Assembly: GCA_015680685.1 (NCBI GenBank)
Contig: MNCI01023457.1
Coordinates: 1,745,346-1,809,345 of the forward strand
Source of the DNA: Gnetum montanum
Lineage: Eukaryota > Streptophyta > Gnetopsida > Gnetales > Gnetaceae
Length of the DNA: 64,000 bases
Reading direction: 5' to 3'
Positions 12,640 through 25,330 of this stretch are shown here, piece by piece. Numbering within the stretch: the first letter of the stretch is position 1; every line of letters begins with the position of its first letter. Below the pieces are notes generated by a model, which was not told where the DNA came from, made no database searches, and saw only the letters and a list, made by a program, of their open reading frames with translations. Position numbers and translations under genes: made by a program.

Positions 12640-15600
12640 GAGATTTCACTTTCCGTATTTTGAAATCATGACATTGCTTGTTGAATGCCTTGTGCACCTC
12701 ATTTAAAGATAGGGCCACAAATTAGTTTTCATCTAGCACATTGAGGTTGATCAGTCTTTCTTTTTATGCTAGACTTAGGTCCAAATTCAAATCATAGGCA
12801 GTTGAGAGTGTATATAGCTTGGATTGAATTGGAAGCATTGGAAGTTTTTCATATACTAGCTCATAGGGAGAGTAGCCAATAGGAAGTTTCCATGTTGAGT
12901 AGTAGGCCCATAGGAAATTGTTGAGTTTTGTGATTCAATTTTCCTATATTTTCTTATAGTCCTTGTTAAGATCTTTGTGATTTTCCTATTAGTTACCTCT
13001 ACTTAACCATTGACTTAGGGGTGATAGGGTGTTATTAATTTATGTTCAACCCCTAAGCATTGCATTAACTTTCTAAAAGTGAAACTTATGAAATGACCTC
13101 CATTATTAGAAATTAGTGCACATGGTACCCAAAACCTATTTACAACATTTTTTTATACAAATCTAGTAGTAGTGGAGGATGTACAGTTAGTAATAGTTGC
13201 TACTTCTAACCATTTTGTGTAGTAGTTGATTGCTACAATGATATATGCCTTTTCATTAGACATGGGTGTGATGGGATCCATAAAGTCAATTCCCCATATG
13301 TCAAAGGGCTCAAGTGGTTGAATCAACTATTGAGGACCCTCCATATGCATGACCATCCCACCATTTCATTGATAGCATTCACAAGATCAAACAAATTGGT
13401 GGACATCCTTAAATATTATAGACCAATAATATCTTACCATTAGGAGTTTTATGGCTATGTGTCTCCTTGCATAGTGGCCTCGATAAGGTCCTTCATGAGC
13501 ATCTTGGAGAATGTGTAGTTGATCTTCATTAGATACACACCAATGAATTAGGCCTTTAATGCATACCTTGTAGAGGTGTCTATTGATTTCCATGAATTAT
13601 TTTTCCTAATGAAGAAATTGTTGCTTGTTTATAAAGTCAAGATCTTGTGACATCTCTTGAGTAAGAAGATAGGTGAGGATGCCATTGTATGATGTTGTTT
13701 CTGTAGGCACTTGGTAATTTATTACTCCTGTAAAGAGTTCATCTAGAAACTAATCAAAGAGTGGGCTCTCCTCCTTTTTATTATTCCATCTTAGTCAAGA
13801 GAGGTGGTAAACAACCACATTCTTAATCTCTTTTTGATCTACCATTGTGGTATTGAGCTCCTGCAAGATCATGAGCCACCATATGATATGAGGGCTCACC
13901 ATTGACTTATTCAATAAGAAGAAAATGGCACTATGATCCATGTGCATAAATACCTTATAACCAAGCAAATAGTGCTTGAACTTTTTAAGAGCATACATAA
14001 TTTCCATTAGTTCTTTCTCCATGGTGGTATAATTTAGCTATGCACCTACAATGCTTTAGCTCATGCTGTGGATGTAATATGGATGTTTTTTTATCATCTA
14101 ACTATGTAAGCACTACTCCTAAACCATAATTGGATGCATCCATCATTATGTAAAATATTCTGGATCAGTTTAATGCCTATAAAATTAAAGTTTCTACAAG
14201 TTTTTCCTTCAACGATTGGAATGTAGGTTTGCATCCCTTGGTCTAGATGAACAAAGCATCTTTCTTCATCAACTTGACTAATGAATTTCTGATCTTAGAA
14301 AAATTCTCTATGAATCATTGGTAGTAGCCACTATGTCCAAAGAATGATAAGATATCTTTAACTATCTCTAGTTGGTGAGTTATTTCTTGGACGAACCTTA
14401 TCTTCTTTGGGTCTACCTTAATTCCTTCTTATGAAATTCGGTACCCCAACATAATGCCTTCTTGGACCATGAGATGACTCTTTTGCCAATTGAGCCATAG
14501 ATTTATTACCCTAACACAATGCCTTCTTGGACCATGAGATGAATCTTTTTCCAATTGAGCCATAGATTTGTTTCCACATATCTCTTTAGTACTTGCTCAA
14601 GGTGGTCCAAGGCTTGCTCAAATGTAGCTCCATAGGTGGAGAAGTCATTCATGAAGACTTCCATACCACTACTAATCTACTATTAAAAGATGCTAAGGAC
14701 CAACCATTGGAATGTTGTAGGGGCATTACACAAACTAAATGACATCTGATAGTATGCAAAAGTTTCTTAGGAACTCATGAATGTTGTCTTGACCTAATCT
14801 TCTAGTGCAATTTGGATTTGGTTATAGCCACTATAACCATCCAAGAAGCTATAATAGTAATGCCCAGAGATAGTATCCAACACTTGGTCCACAAATGACA
14901 ATGAAAAATGATCTTTAAATGTTGCCATGTTCAATAGTATGAAGTTGATGCAAACATGCCACTTGCCATCTTTCTTTGACACAAGTATGAGTGGGCTAAC
15001 CCACTCACTATCCATGATGGAATAGATAAACCGCACCCTAAGGAGTTGCTCTATTTCCTTCTTGAGAATCTACTTCAATTTAGGATTCAATCATCCTTTT
15101 GGCTTTCTCCTTGGCTTCATGGCCAAAAGGTCAGTGTAAATGTGATGATAGCATATCCTTAGATTTATTCTAGTTATATTGGGATATGACCAAACAAAGG
15201 CTATTGGCCATTTTTAATGACCTTTAACAAATTTTTTTAAAATTCAGGAGCAAGTTTAGCATTGATTATAACCAACTTACCATTGTTTAATAATGCATAC
15301 TCCATGCCGATTGGTAGAGTTTTTAACTCTAGGGGATCCTAGTTAAAATTATTAGGGATTTTCAACTCTCCCCAATAAGTATCATCATATTTAGCATTAG
15401 AAAGTTGCTGATGAACTTTCTCAAGTTCATCCATGCTTTTAATACAAGCACTTGTTAGGCTCTCAGTTAGTTCCATGCATAATGTGCTACTTTCTGAGTC
15501 AGTTGTCAACACTAGGTACCCTCCTATTTTTTGGTTGTTGCATACAAATACCTTTAAATATATATTTCTTGTGCCTAGTGATTGCATTCTTTAATATATG

Positions 15601-15672
15601 TAATTTTGATGTACCAAATCGTTTGCATGCAATTGCACCCATTATCGCTGCATGCGATGCATAAAATATGCT
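12640..15672 (-). pseudogene. Decayed Athila pol (protease linker, RT, RNase H, integrase), A1
   Basis: Domains in minus-strand order are as follows. The protease/RT linker is at 15672-15339, with GCNCMQ and SSTLCMEL matching A4. RT follows: SEWVSPLILVSKKDGKWHVCIN and KDHFSLSFVDQVLD at 15036-14794. The catalytic box is FMNDF instead of FMDDF at about 14635-14660. RNase H is at about 14180-13795 (MEIMYALKKFKHYLLG, MDHSAIFFLL). The integrase zinc-binding region is at 13593-13330 (LHILQDAHEGPYRGH); its second paired Cys appears changed to Tyr. The integrase core spans about 13330-12850, with GIDFMDPI and SNNGGHF, where Asp is replaced by Asn. Many TAG stops and frameshifts, plus lost catalytic acids, mean it cannot encode active enzymes. 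Confidence 0.85.
14446..14575 (-). repeat. 65-bp tandem duplication inside A1 RT
   Basis: CCCAACATAATGCCTTCTTG at 14446 recurs as CCTAACACAATGCCTTCTTG at 14511, and similarity continues through GAGCCATAGATTTRTT. The 65-bp step shifts the frame. It lies in the RT segment just after the catalytic box. The copies have since diverged, so it is not recent. Confidence 0.8.
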
Positions 15673-15675
15673 TCT

Positions 15676-15995
15676 TCTCTAGAGAAGAGCTTAATATTGT
15701 AAAGGTTGTGAAAGCCTGGAAACCACATTCTAAGCTTGTCAAAACCTTGTAGGGTTGAGAGGTGGTTGCAGCATCAAAACACTCTAGAGCAGAGCTTAGA
15801 TCTTTCACAAGGTGTGGTACCCTTCAAATCACATTTGAGAGCAAAAAAGTCTAGAGGTGTGCTTGTGATGTATCCTCTAAGTGTGGACTACCCAAGTTGG
15901 AAAACCATGTTAAATTTTATGTGTGTTATTTGTCCAAAGAATTTCAATTTGAAAAACTTATTCATGCCCCCATTTCTATGTTCAAAGGTCCACGA
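15676..15995 (+). repeat. Truncated 5' LTR of Copia-1
   Basis: This stretch matches 20480-20808: GAGCTTAATATTGTAAAGGT, AACACTCTAGAG..AGAGCTTAGATC, GTGTGCTTG, TATGGACTACCCAA-like, and AAACTTATTCATSCCCCC. The homology starts abruptly at about 15676, although the 3' LTR extends some 0.9 kb further 5'. The missing part was lost together with the 5' portion of Athila A1. Confidence 0.8.
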
Positions 15996-16053
15996 GTTGT
16001 ATTGAAGCTTAGTACTCTTCTTTGTCATCATCAACTTTAAGAGTGAATAATGG

Positions 16054-17545
16054 AGGGGACATCTTACACAAAGGCACCCATGTTTGACTGATTCAACTTT
16101 GCCTATTTGAATTCTAGAATGTAAGGTTTCTTCAAATCTATGGAGTTTGAGGTATTGAGTCAATCCTTGAAGGCTATGATCCACCAGTCAATAGCTCCAT
16201 TGGCATCATTGAGCCTCATAACAAATGGACACAATAGGAGAAAGATAAGTTCATGTTTGATTCAGAAGAAAAAAATTGTTTATATTGCACTTTGAATATA
16301 TCTAAATTTAATAGGGTAGTAGGATGTAAAAAGGCCAAAGAAATTTGGCAAACTTTAGAAGCTACTTATAAAGGAACCTCTATTGTTAAGCAATCAAAAT
16401 TATTAATTTTACAAAGCAAATATGATAAGCTCAAATGAGAGAAGGTGAGAAAATAAAAGATTATTTATCTAAAGCCAATGATATTTTTGTAGCTATTATG
16501 GAAATAGGAAAAGATTTTCCTGAAAGTAATGTCATCATCAAAATGATTAGAACTCTACAATTGGATTTTAGACCTAAGGTCATAGCTATGGAGGAAATTA
16601 GAAATTTCTCAACATTGAAATTTGAAGAGCTTCAAAGTGCTTCCATTACTTATGAAATAAATCTCATAAGCAAAGGTGCGATCCAAGAAAGACCTATTGC
16701 TCTAAAGACTACCTCCAAGGAGAAGGAGTTCAATGAGCATGATGAGGGCAGTGAAGATGAGATTGCCTTTCTCTTAAGGAAGCTGCAACAATTTCTAATG
16801 AGAAGAAACAAGGAAGCATCTCAACAAAGACCCAATCTATTCAAAGGTACAGAAAGAGGTAAAATGTTTTTGAATTCTAACTTAGATTTCTCTTCTATAG
16901 AATGTTAGGTTTGTAGAGGAATAGCCCATATGGATTTTGAATGTCCTAGTGATAGCAAGGTATAACCAAAGAATAAATTCAATGATGAGGAATTAAAAAA
17001 TACCAACTTTTATACATGTTGGGATCATGGTGAGCAAAGTGAAGAAGAAGCATGAAATTCTTTCAAAGATTCACATCTCATATGCATGGTACTAATAGAT
17101 GAAAATTCCTCTCATATGGTTGAAAAAGGGGGTAAGTGTGATAGAAGGTATAGTGAATTTAAAGAAAGAATTTCTCTTTTAAATTATTTGATTAGGAAGG
17201 AAAAGAAACTTCTATGTGCTAAGCTAGATTCTATCCATTCCAAAGTGAAAGATGAGATCTTAGATATAAAAGCTAAGATTCAACAACTAAACCCTTTTAA
17301 TAAGGATTTCAACAAGGTTCAAGAAGATAATACTCCTAAAATATAGCAAAAACATTTGGATGAAGATACACATGAAAATTCAAGCTCAAGCATAGTCAAG
17401 TTTGATAATTTTGATCATAAGAAAAATACTTTATTTTTATGTAAAACATATGTTAGTAAGCAAACTCTTAATTTTACTCATGATGATCAAAGCAAGATTA
17501 ATGCTTGGTCTTGTCAAAAAGGCTTTGGTAAGAAAATTGTGTAAG
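16054..17545 (+). pseudogene. Copia gag polyprotein remnant
   Basis: The frame begins near FDxFNFAYLNSRM (about 16078). It shifts near 16150 and continues as LEGYDPPVNSSIGIIEPHNKW, with a TAG at 16231-16233. It then gives NISKFNRVVGCKKAKEIWQTLE (16253-16438) and an open 157-codon stretch, KIKDYLSKANDIF..FEELQSASITYE (16435-16908). This is the UBN2/Retrotran_gag Copia signature. A CX2CX4HX4C zinc knuckle follows (about 16905-16946), with a stop codon inside the first CX2C loop. Lys-rich, coiled-coil-like C-terminal pieces lie at 17086-17346 and 17356-17544. The protein would form the capsid and bind element RNA. Confidence 0.8.
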
Positions 17546-19572
17546 CACTAGTAGCTAAAAATGAAGAGAAGTGGAAAATTAAAAATGATGTAATAAGAGA
17601 TCAAGGGTTCTATCATAAAGAACATGAAAAAATAGAGACATTATATATATGATCTAATGACAAAGAACCTAAGGATTAGGAGGTAATTCATGATAGGGGA
17701 CCTCATCTCAAACTCCATTAATCTTCTCTTCTCATCCGCAAGCAAGATAAGTCAAGGTAAGTTTCATCTTTTTGCTTGCTAGTTAGTTTATAAGTATATG
17801 ATTTGAGAAGTCCAAAAGTGTTTTTTCTTGTCTAAATTAGAATTATGGTAGGATAATTCTTTAGAGCATCTCTTGCATTCATCTTTGAGCTTGATGCATT
17901 TGGTTTATGGAAATATGTAGTGTAGCAGTTTTATTGATTTCCTTTGTGTCATTATCTTGTAATATTTTTTAGTTTAGTCTTGCTTCAATCTTGTCAAATT
18001 TAAAATTCTTGTGATGATTTGCTTCCAAGCTCATGCCCTTTGGTATATTTTTGTCATTTATCAAATAAAACAAGCTTTTGAAAGATTCTATTAATAGTAC
18101 TAATTAGAGACCTTAGGCTTCATATTTTATCTTAATGTTGGCCTACAATTTTATTGTTTTGACAATTTACAAGTTCATTTGATCTTAAACGCCTAAGAAG
18201 AGTTACACATGTGCAAGGGGAGCCTATTCCTCATTATCCATCATCATTTTGAAGGTCACCAATGTAGGGGGAGTTTTTGGAGACTTTAGCCAAGAAATAC
18301 TCAAATAGCAAAGTATCAAAAAATGAGCAAGGATTCATGTCATGCAATGGTATGGTATAGTAATCAACATAAAAGTAGGATTAACTCTTGGTTAAGATGC
18401 CTTATAGACATTTTATCATTGTTATATCTCTTGGTTGTTGATTAAAATCTACTTGGCTAATTTTAGACATTCAATTATTTTTGGTATTTATCCTTCTTCA
18501 TGAGAATTTATTTTTGCATGTGTATCCTTTCTTCCTTGCCATTTAATTTCCTTCATGATGTTTTCTTAAGATTTTATTTCTAATGGAATCATGACACATT
18601 TCTTTACCTTATGATTTTATTAGCTAAAAATGTAGGTTATTTAATCCTCAAAAATTGGGTTTCTACATAGGGCAACTCCTATCTTGTTTTTCAGCCCTTT
18701 TGAAAATTATGCTAAGAAAATATCTTGAGATATAATTTTTAATGAAATAGGCCACGTACTTATAAATTGGTTGTTGTTAGTCCTTTTTTGGATTAGCTGT
18801 AGATCCTTGTTTTTTGACCTGAGAAGAGCAGATCTCAATGTATCATTAGTCCACCTATTCAATATTCAAGCAAGAACTTAAGCAAGAAGCACCTATATTA
18901 TTATGAAAGACTAAAATTAGTTGATATTATTCCTTTTAGCAAAATGAGAAAAAATATTATCATTCTATCTATGGCAAAGTATCCATAGTTTTGATTGAAA
19001 CATTCTTTGAATAGGTTGTCTTGAGATATACCTTCTAGTTCAAGAATTTAAAATTTGGCATGGTTGGTTTCAAATCATGTGATATAGATATGATTAAGAG
19101 GTTATATTTCTATACTCTCATTATCATAAATATTTCAATGCTCTATTCTTTTGCAAATGTTCTGAAAAAAGAAGGAGAATATTAGAAAGTTAAAGAACCA
19201 TGCAAGATTTATTACTAATGGCTTATTGGTTTTGAGATAGGTTACTTGATCTTCAAGGATTATAGTTCACTTCAAGCTTTAAATTTGAACATCCCCTAAA
19301 AGGCTTGGATTAGTTATTGAAAAATTAGGGGCATCTCTTCATGGAACTTAGTGCTAAAAAATATGTGCTCTTTAATTGATATTTTTTCTTAGCTAAATGT
19401 TTTTATCTCCTTGGGATTATCACTTGCTGTTGGTTATGAATATTATATAAAATTGATGTTATTTTATGATGTCTCTTTAGAAATAAGTTTACATGCTTCA
19501 TCCTTTTGATGCTATTCAAAAATAGGGAGAGTATGTATGATTCACTAACCCATTTTCTCAAGTTTTGAACAT
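17546..19572 (+). other. Non-coding interior of Copia-1
   Basis: There is no recognisable gene. The pol gene expected in an autonomous Copia element is absent. The region is AT-rich and ends at the polypurine tract before the 3' LTR. Confidence 0.6.
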
Positions 19573-19589
19573 CACCAAAAAGAAGAAGA

Positions 19590-20808
19590 TTATAGACCTT
19601 TTGGTATGTCAAAACATTAAGTAAAATGGAGTCAAAGGTTGTTTGTATGGTTGTGTTATTGTTGTGTTTGTAGGACAACATGGGAAACTAAGATGAGATA
19701 AAGCCTACATTGATGACATGGAATGAACAACTTTACAGCTCAAAGGAGAAGGTCATCCATAAGGTCTCAAGCACACATGCAAGAATTCATAGAATGTGGA
19801 CAAGGACAAAATCACTCATAAGAAAATTTATCATCATTAAATCATGTGGAAGTGCAAGGTGATAAGGAATGAAGAATTCACCATCCCAAGGAAGGTGAAG
19901 AATGATGTCTCCAAGAAATAGTAGATGTCATGGTAGAATTAAAGGATGCTTAGGCAAAGACATATTTGCAAAATAGAAAATGTCTTTCACTAGGCAAAGA
20001 CATGTTCACCAAGCAAAGATATCTTCCTAGAATGAATACTAGTTTTAGAAAGATGTCTTTCTGTAGACCAACACGTTTTCCTAGAACAAAGGCAAATACA
20101 GAAAGAAATCTCAGACATGAAGAATATTTCTTGCATGATCATTACATAGCCATTGCATAAGTTCCAAGATGGATTTGAAAACATAGTGACTATTAGAAGA
20201 GATAATACTCATTAGGAAATGTGCAAGATCTTGTACAATCATTGTGTAATCATTTGGTAATCATTGTAATCATTGTTGCACCTCATTGTATTATCATTTT
20301 CCCATTGTAAAATGTGATGTTACTCAAAGTTCAAGGATCAACAAACTAAATTGCATTTATCCCTTGTAATTGTTCTTCTCCCTTGTTGCCTTGTAGGTTT
20401 GATGTGCTTCTTATGGAAAAGCATCTTGATTGAGCTTGTTGGGATCTTGTAGGATTAAGTGTTTGTGTAGCACCACAACACTTTGAAGTAGAGCTTAATA
20501 TTGTAAAGGTTGTGGAAGCCTAGAAACCACATTCTACATTTATTGAGAGCTTACAGGGTTGAGTGGTTGGTGTAGCATCACAACACTCTAGAGTAGAGCT
20601 TAGATCTTGTACAAGATGTGGTGTCCTTAAATCCATATTTGAGAGCAACAAAGTTTGGAGGTGTGCTTGCAATCTACCCTTTAAGTATGGACTACCCAAT
20701 TTGGGGAACCATGTTAAATTTCGTGTATGTGCATTATCTAAATAATTTTACTTTGGGAAACTTATTCATCCCCCCTTCCCCTTCACCTTCTAAGTTCAAT
20801 GATCCACA
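19590..20808 (+). repeat. 3' LTR of Copia-1
   Basis: The LTR begins after the purine-rich AAAAAGAAGAAGATT and ends at about GATCCACA (20801-20808), in line with the 5' LTR end GGTCCACG. It is about 1.2 kb long. The terminal block AAACTTATTCATCCCCCC is typical of plant Copia LTR 3' ends and recurs in the Copia-2 LTRs. Confidence 0.7.
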
Positions 20809-21929
20809 CATAAAACATCAATATCAATTCTCTTGATTCCATAAAATCAAATTTCCTTACTAGCCACATTGGGGCCATGCTAGCTAGCATTTCTCTAGCC
20901 TAGGTGATAGCTCTAGGATTCATTTGTGACTTCTAGAGGTCCAAATAGATGTTAGAATTGATCAATGTTCTTCCCTAGTCTACTACGCTAACCACATAGA
21001 CCATTAGGAGTCAAAAACTAATCAAAATCAACCTAGAAAATGACATGAACACTTCATCCATGTTGGGGATCACTCCACCCATGTTGGCCAACATGACTCC
21101 AGTGTGGATCTATCATGGGTGTCCAGAAAAATTTCAATTTTGACAAAAAATAGCTTCTAGATATGCTCAAACTCACCAATCAACTTTGTAGCTTCTTTCC
21201 ATGGCTCTATAAGGCTTTAAAATAGCAAAATCTAATCATTTTTGGTGATATTGATAATTTTTTATCACATTTTTTTCACCTCAATTGATTTGACCTTGTT
21301 TCATGGTGTTTTGACTTGTTTTGATCTTGTTATGTAATGTTGACCTTTGTTACCATTAGTCGACCTCATTTATTTCTACATAACTTCAGTCTCATCATAT
21401 CTACCTTATTTTCTCTATTATGGATTTTCTTGACCTTTTTTAGCCTTTGATTAATATTAAGTTATGGGGTTTGATCATCTTTGATGATCATTTGACACCA
21501 TGTAACCATGGCTTGCCAAGACCTGAAATTGGTAACAAGGCCTGCTAAGGCCTAAAATTGGTAGGAATGTAACCTTATTTGACTATGTTTAACCTTATTT
21601 TTCATACTTTCATTATGCTTTAACTTGTTTTGACCTTGTTTGTTCTTTATTTAATCTTATGTAGCCTTTGTTTCCTCTTATTTATTATCACCTACCTCTT
21701 ATAGCCTTGGTTGACCTTATTTGCATCTTGTTTAACCTTGAAATAGCATGTGTTGTATAGTTACTAAGAAATTTTATATAATTTTTGCATTAGTTACTTT
21801 TTTTTACCAAGGTGCCACTTAATGTACTTATGGTTAACATGTAGGACTAAAGTATGAGTACCTAGGAGCAAATTAATTTGTGTTTGAGCATAAGTGGGCC
21901 CCACAGTAATGTTGAATAATGTATTAATC
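20809..21929. other. Non-coding stretch before Tat element X pol
   Basis: There is no readable gene. It could be the decayed 5' part of Tat element X. It contains the TTGACCTTGTTT-type array listed next and a short duplication around AAGACCTGAAATTGGTAAC / AAGGCCTAAAATTGGTAGG (21518-21575). Confidence 0.4.
21275..21750 (+). repeat. Degenerate minisatellite of TTGACCTTGTTT-like words
   Basis: The words TTTGACCTTGTTTCA, TTTGACTTGTTTTGATCTTG, GTTGACCTTTGTTACC, CTTGACCTTTTTTAGCC, TTTAACCTTATTTTTC, TTTTGACCTTGTTTG and GTTGACCTTATTTGCA recur irregularly every 10-40 bp on one strand. The periodicity is loose, as in an old minisatellite. Confidence 0.6.
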
Positions 21930-24900
21930 CTACTTACCTAGACCTTGAGCTTGAAAGTCTCATTGACTACATAGCTTCTATAGAAAAACCTTTTAAATGG
22001 CCTAAAAACCTAGTCAAAGCCCTTGACATAGAGGTTGGTAATATTATTGAAGACTCTCTAGTTGAGGTTCTATTCACAACACACAATGGTGAGGAGAAAA
22101 CATTGAAAATAAGTTTCTAACTAGAACCTCAACAAGCTCAAGACATCACCAAGATCCTACAAGATAATATTAAGGCATTTTCCTAGTCATATAAAGACAT
22201 GTTAGCTCTGGATCCACATTTAGTCCAACATAACATCATCCTCCATCCTAGCATTAGACTTGTTAAGTAAAAATTTGTAAGATTAGACTTGATTTAGCAT
22301 TGGTAGTTCACATTGAGATCATAAATCTATACCAAGTTAGTTTCATTAGAGCTATTGATTATGTGAAATGGATCTTTGACATAGTGGTAGTGCCTAAGAA
22401 AAATGAGAGTATTCACGTTTGCATTGATTTCTGAGACCTAAATAAGGTAACTATCAAAGATGATTTCCCTTTTCCTAGTATTGATCAACTTATCGATACT
22501 ATGGCCAGGAATGCCTTATTATCCTTAATGGATGGGTTTTTGGGATACAACTGCATTAAGATCAGCCTAGAACATAAACTTAGTATAATCTTCATAACCC
22601 CTTAGAGTACCTTTTATTATACCATGATGCCTTTTGTCCTAAAGAATGCAGGAGCAACCTAACAAAGAGCTATTATGTATATATTTAGTAACTATATGCT
22701 AGGTTTGCTCAATGATTTTGTAGACAATATAGCTATTAAGTCTAAAGTGGCTAATAATCATGTGCATGACCTTGACCCTGTGATTAAATAATGCCTCAAG
22801 TATGAACTTAGGCTTAATCCTAGAAGTGTGTTTTTGGCATCAAAATTGGTAAGATGCTTGGCTTTGTAATGTTTGAAGTAGGAATATGTGTTGATCCTAA
22901 TAAGTTTAAAGCCATATCCAACTTGGCAGCACCAACTAACCTTAAAGAGCTTTGGGGACTACAAGGTAGATTACAATTTATTCATAGGTGCATCGTTAGG
23001 CTTATGAATAACTTACAACCCATGCAACACTTGCTTAAGAAAGGAGTTCACTATGAGTGGATGACCCAATTCTAGGAAACCTTTGAAAGCCTTAACTAAA
23101 AGTTGGCATAACTATCAATGGTGTATCTGCTGCAAATGAATAAGTCCTTTTATATCTACCTTGCAATCTATGGCATGTCCTTTGCCTTTCTACTTTATCA
23201 AAAATGAGATGATTGAGCAGAGTTTCTCATATATTACCTTAGCCATGCATTGATAGCCTAAGAGACCTGATACATTGAAGTAGAGAAGTATTGTCTAGCA
23301 CTAGTCATCTTATTGAAGAAATGGAGACACTACCTCTTTAGGAGTCAAGTCAATGTCATTTACAAAGAGAATTTACTTCAACCCATAATGACTAATATCT
23401 ATGAAAATAGCCATATAGCCCATTGAAAATCCATAACAACCATGTTTAATCTTCATTACATCTCCTAAGCCTCAACAAAAGGTCAAGCTATAGCCACACA
23501 ACTAACTACTTCAATAGTAGAAGACCATATAGCCATAGACCTCAAATTCCCTAATGAATATGTTAACTTCATTAGCCAAGTTCTCAAGGGTTATTAGGTA
23601 GTCATGAATTTTGATGAAGCTTCAACTACCTATGGGGCTAGCATTTCTACCATTATAACATTTCCATCTAGTGAAGTCCAATCCTTTTCCTATCATTTTT
23701 AATTTCCATGTACCAAGAATGTAGTGAAGTGTGAGGGTTTGATCAGGGAACTAATGGTATCTCATGACCTAGGAATCAAACATTTAATAATCAAAGATGA
23801 TTTACAACTTGTGGTAAACCAAATAACTAAGGTTTATGCATGTAAAGCCAAACATTTGCAACCTTACTATGACCTAGGAAAGAAAGTGATGCAACAATTT
23901 ATAGACATTGATATCCAATATGTACCTTGAACTAAGAACACACTAGCTGATGTCATTGCAACATTAGCTCTCAATGTAATGCCTAATGTGTTAGAAAATT
24001 ATCTTCCTTAATTGTGGATTGTATTTCCATCATGAAAAACCCTAAAGACAACTCCATATCCATAGTTCATACTACTCCCACAAAGGAATGGTATGACAAT
24101 ATCAAGTCTTACCTTATGCATGGTGAACATTCACAAGGCCTAACTATTGCTCAAAATGACATGACATATAAATAGTCAAAATAGTATGTCATAGTAGGTA
24201 ATAACACATTATTTTGACAATTCTATGATGATGTATTATTAGTGTGCTTGGGTAAAATCGAAGCTTGCACAATCCTAGATCAAGTTTAGGAGGGTGTATG
24301 TGGGTGGCATATAGGGCATGGAGCCACGACCACCAAGATTAGATGATTACGTTATTATTGGCCCTATATGAAAAGTGGCTATCTACAATAGTTCAAAACT
24401 TGTGACACTTACCAATGGCATAGCAACCTTATACATGTATAGCTAACTAAGTTACATACCACTCAAATAACTTGGCCATTTCAATCGTGGGGGTTGTATA
24501 TCATTGGACCTATAATTCCTAAGTCTTCTGCAAGGCATAGCTTTAGCATCACTAGAATCGAATACTTTACAAAGTATATTGATGTTATTTCTCTAAGGAA
24601 GATAACATCTCAACAAATCTATAGATTCATACTCAATAACATAGTATCTCATTTTGGTATACTTATGACCATTGTTATAGATAATGAATCATAATTTAGT
24701 AGCTAAGAAATGAGGACTTATGTCATGACCTAGGCATTAAGCACTTTTTCTCATCACCATATTACCCTTAAGCCAATGGGAAAGCTAATTTAAGCAATCA
24801 GGCCATCATAAACTTGCTTAATAAGATGCTAAATAATAGCAAATACAAGTGGCATGAGCATCTTATCCATGCACTTTGGGCTTATTGAATAACATTTCAT

Positions 24901-25330
24901 ACTACAACCAGTGTAACCCCATATAGCCTAGTTTATGGTTCTAAATCTATTTTACCTCTTGAATTGTAGGTGCCATTACTCTAAGTAGCCTTATATAAGT
25001 CATCAATGATGAAAAGAACTAGGAGTTTCACATTGTGGACTTGGACTTGGTGGAAGAGCAATAGATGTGAATACCTGATCATTTTGAGTGATACTAGGAG
25101 AGGAAGAAATGAAAACATCACCATAACCTGAACAAGCACAAGATCAAGGAAGGTAACCAAGTCCTCAAGGTTGTCTACAATCATAAGGAGAAATTCTCAG
25201 CTAACTTGGAAGGATCTTTCTTGGTCACTAAGGCCTACAACAACAGAGCCTTCAGGATAGCAAACATGGATGGAAACAAGTTGAACAATCTAGTTAATAA
25301 TTCCTACCTAAATCCTTACTATATGTAGCC
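21930..25330 (+). pseudogene. Decayed Tat-lineage pol with dual RNase H (element X)
   Basis: An N-terminal leader reads EKTLKISF then LEPQQAQDITKILQDNIKAF, followed by a stop where Trp is usual, then SYKDMLALDPHLVQHNI (about 22080-22240). RT spans about 22290-22830, with FVDN at about 22712 where (Y/F)VDD is expected. The connection and RNase H follow (22850-23300). A second, archaeal-type RNase H lies at about 23590-23990 (FDEASTTYGASI, VKCEGLIRELMVSHDLGIKHLIIKDD, QYVP), the mark of the Tat/Ogre group. Integrase is at 24290-25000 (GPIIPKSS..RIEYFTKYIDV, VIDNES), with a C-terminal tail to 25330. Stops, mostly TAG, are frequent. Confidence 0.8.

Larger units (their letters stand above)
6341..15675 (-). 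mobile_element. Athila-lineage Ty3/Gypsy element A1, 5' end lost
   Basis: Reading on the minus strand, the order is: remnant of the protease/RT linker (15672), RT, RNase H, integrase (to about 12640), a 2.1-kb spacer with an internal TATA box, an env-like region (10290-7230), a polypurine tract (TGGGGGTA at 7223-7230) and a 3' LTR (7222-6341). The RT string KDHFSLSFVDQVLD..FLDGYSGYNQI is characteristic of the Athila group. Gag, the primer site and the 5' LTR are missing: homology stops at about 15675, where Copia LTR sequence begins. All coding parts are broken by stops. Confidence 0.8.
15676..20808 (+). mobile_element. Gag-only Ty1/Copia element (Copia-1)
   Basis: The element has a truncated 5' LTR (15676-15995), a degenerate initiator-Met-type primer site TTGTATTGAAGC (15997-16008; consensus TGGTATCAGAGC), a Copia gag (about 16054-17545), about 2 kb with no coding sequence, a polypurine tract (AAAAAGAAGAAGATT, 19577-19591) and a 3' LTR (19590-20808). 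No integrase, RT or RNase H is present, so it would depend on enzymes from another element. A second copy of the family, in the other orientation, is at 33041-53.9 kb. Confidence 0.75.
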
